A stretch of 5,903 nt of DNA, taken from NCBI GenBank assembly GCA_007129695.1, contig SKVA01000038.1, positions 1-5,903 of the forward strand. The letters are read 5' to 3'. The translations under genes and the position numbers were made by a program. A model generated the notes under the pieces. That model was not told the origin of the DNA. It was given only the letters and a program-made list of their open reading frames with translations, and did not search any database. Each line of letters opens with the position of its first letter. Position 1 is the stretch's first letter. Positions 5,046-5,903 of the stretch are shown one piece after another. The stretch comes from Spirochaetaceae bacterium. Lineage in GTDB: Bacteria; Spirochaetota; Spirochaetia; DSM-27196; SLST01.

Positions 5046-5903
5046 TCAGTCCGGCGCGACCGCCCGCTCGGCGTACTCGCGCAGCAGAGCGACGTACTCC
5101 AGGTAGTGTTCCCACGAGACGTCCGGCGGCGTCTGGTGATCCACCGACGGGATGAACCCGCCCCGACGCATGGTCGGCAGGAGGCGCTCGAACTCGGCAC
5201 GCATCGCGGCGGGCCCGCGGTGCATGACGGTCTTGTCGTAGGCCCCGATCATCAGGAAGTCGGGATGGTCTTCCCTGATGCGGGCGACGTCGACGCCGGC
5301 CATCCGCTCGAGCGGGAGGATGCCGCGAACGCCGACGTCGCGCAGCCAGGGTATCAGCGCGGTGACGTCTCCGTCGGAGTCGACGACGGGCACGATCCCG
5401 CGCGCGGTCATCGCCGCGACGAGCTTCCGGTAGTAGGGCGCGAGGAACTCGTCAAAGAGCTCGCGTGACAGCATCGGCCCATGGTTGTACGACATGTCTT
5501 CGGCGATCGTCGCAAAGTCGGGTGTCGTGATCCGGCATACCTGGTCGATGAGCTCCAGGTTCCACGCGAGCAGGTCGCGGTTCATCCTGTGCATCAGGTC
5601 CGGATGGTCGTAGAACGCGTAGAGGTGTCGCTCGATCCCGAAGAGCGTGCGCGGGTACCAGAAGAAGCCTTCCACGGTGAGCCAGACCGCGCAGGTTCCG
5701 GCCGTGTGATCATCGGCCCACGGACCGATCGCCGCTCGCGTCGCGTCGTAATCCGGATAGAGTTGTGGAAGGAGCGCGTCGTAGTCGGCGGCGGTCGCGA
5801 GGATGCCGGCCCCGTGCGACGGCGCGACCGGGCACGTGGTCGCGCGCGGCCTGGCCCAGTGCTGGAGCCAGCGGTCGAGCCCGACCGACTCGCGGATCGA
5901 CTC
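5046..5903 (-). CDS. URO-D superfamily protein, possible methyltransferase, partial (N-terminus off the right edge)
   Basis: The minus-strand frame stays open to the right edge and gives the last 285 residues. The first visible residues are ESIRESVGLDRWLQHW, so 60-100 residues are probably missing. A GTG at 5675 lies inside the conserved barrel and is not the real start. The uroporphyrinogen decarboxylase-like TIM barrel is recognised from TVEGFFWYPRTLFGIE (77-92), the helix FYDHPDLMHRM (97-107), IAEDMSYNHGPMLSRELFDE (133-152), APYYRKLV (155-162), VVDSDGDVTALIP (173-185), GVRGILPLERMAGVDV (191-206), GAYDKTVMHRG (220-230) and the C-terminal GGFIPSVDHQTPPDVSWEHY (248-267). The superfamily holds HemE and corrinoid or thiol methyltransferases such as MtaA and MtbA. 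The zinc-binding H-x-C of the methyltransferases is replaced here by D-S-D (175-177), so this is neither a plain HemE nor a classic MtaA. The substrate is unknown. The ahcY gene follows after 125 bp on the same strand. Confidence 0.85.
   Translation of the reverse strand, partial: ESIRESVGLDRWLQHWARPRATTCPVAPSHGAGILATAADYDALLPQLYPDYDATRAAIGPWADDHTAGTCAVWLTVEGFFWYPRTLFGIERHLYAFYDHPDLMHRMNRDLLAWNLELIDQVCRITTPDFATIAEDMSYNHGPMLSRELFDEFLAPYYRKLVAAMTARGIVPVVDSDGDVTALIPWLRDVGVRGILPLERMAGVDVARIREDHPDFLMIGAYDKTVMHRGPAAMRAEFERLLPTMRRGGFIPSVDHQTPPDVSWEHYLEYVALLREYAERAVAPD

Noticed and set aside
3412..5106. A 564-codon open frame on the plus strand opposite ahcY
   Set aside because: It covers almost exactly the antisense of ahcY, which has every family motif. 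Its translation is rich in Val, Asp, Arg, Ala and His with no domain, as expected from the complement of a GC-rich gene.
5046..5675. A complete 209-residue protein starting at GTG 5675
   Set aside because: The frame continues without a stop to the right edge and encodes matching URO-D-fold sequence upstream, so the GTG is an internal valine.
1..5903. CRISPR arrays, tRNA or rRNA genes, insertion sequences, att sites
   Set aside because: No regularly spaced repeats, clover-leaf arms with a CCA-ready acceptor, transposase motifs or long terminal inverted repeats were seen by eye on either strand.

Overview
The window is GC-rich bacterial DNA with short intergenic gaps, no introns and Shine-Dalgarno sequences ahead of several starts. 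It holds six protein genes, two of them cut by the window ends. No rRNA, tRNA, CRISPR array, transposase, integrase or phage gene was seen. The lineage cannot be fixed from this sequence. The URO-D-like protein at the right end belongs to a clade I associate with soil and anaerobic bacteria such as Armatimonadota, Planctomycetota and Chloroflexota, but that is only a hint.

Layout from left to right: (1) the minus strand from 692 (possibly 734) off the left edge encodes a GNAT-type acetyltransferase. (2) A divergent intergenic region with an inverted repeat and a plausible leaderless promoter leads to (3) a plus-strand PhnP-like metallo-beta-lactamase-fold phosphodiesterase (838-1656). (4) A possible 11-codon leader ORF (1675-1710) overlaps by ATGA (5) a GH18 chitinase-like glycosidase with no signal peptide (1707-2756). 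(6) A hairpin-bearing convergent gap separates it from (7) a minus-strand OsmC/Ohr-type peroxiredoxin (2844-3263). (8) A GC-rich gap carries the osmC promoter and hairpins. (9) Adenosylhomocysteinase ahcY lies on the minus strand (3457-4920). (10) A 125-bp gap holds a small hairpin that covers the ahcY ribosome binding site. (11) A URO-D-superfamily, methyltransferase-like protein (minus strand, 5046 to beyond 5903) runs off the right edge.

The two plus-strand genes may form one transcription unit: phosphodiesterase, leader peptide, glycosidase. On the minus strand the order of transcription is URO-D-like protein, ahcY, osmC, with 125 bp and 193 bp gaps and candidate promoters before ahcY and osmC, so they may be separate units. 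AhcY recycles S-adenosylhomocysteine after methyl transfer. URO-D-fold proteins include corrinoid-dependent methyltransferases, so that neighbourhood has a possible methyl-transfer theme. This is inference.

Most of the content is ordinary core and accessory metabolism. I found no convincing new multi-gene system. The points most worth a second look are the hairpin on the ahcY ribosome binding site, the 11-residue leader coupled to the chitinase start, and the unassigned URO-D-like protein beside ahcY.
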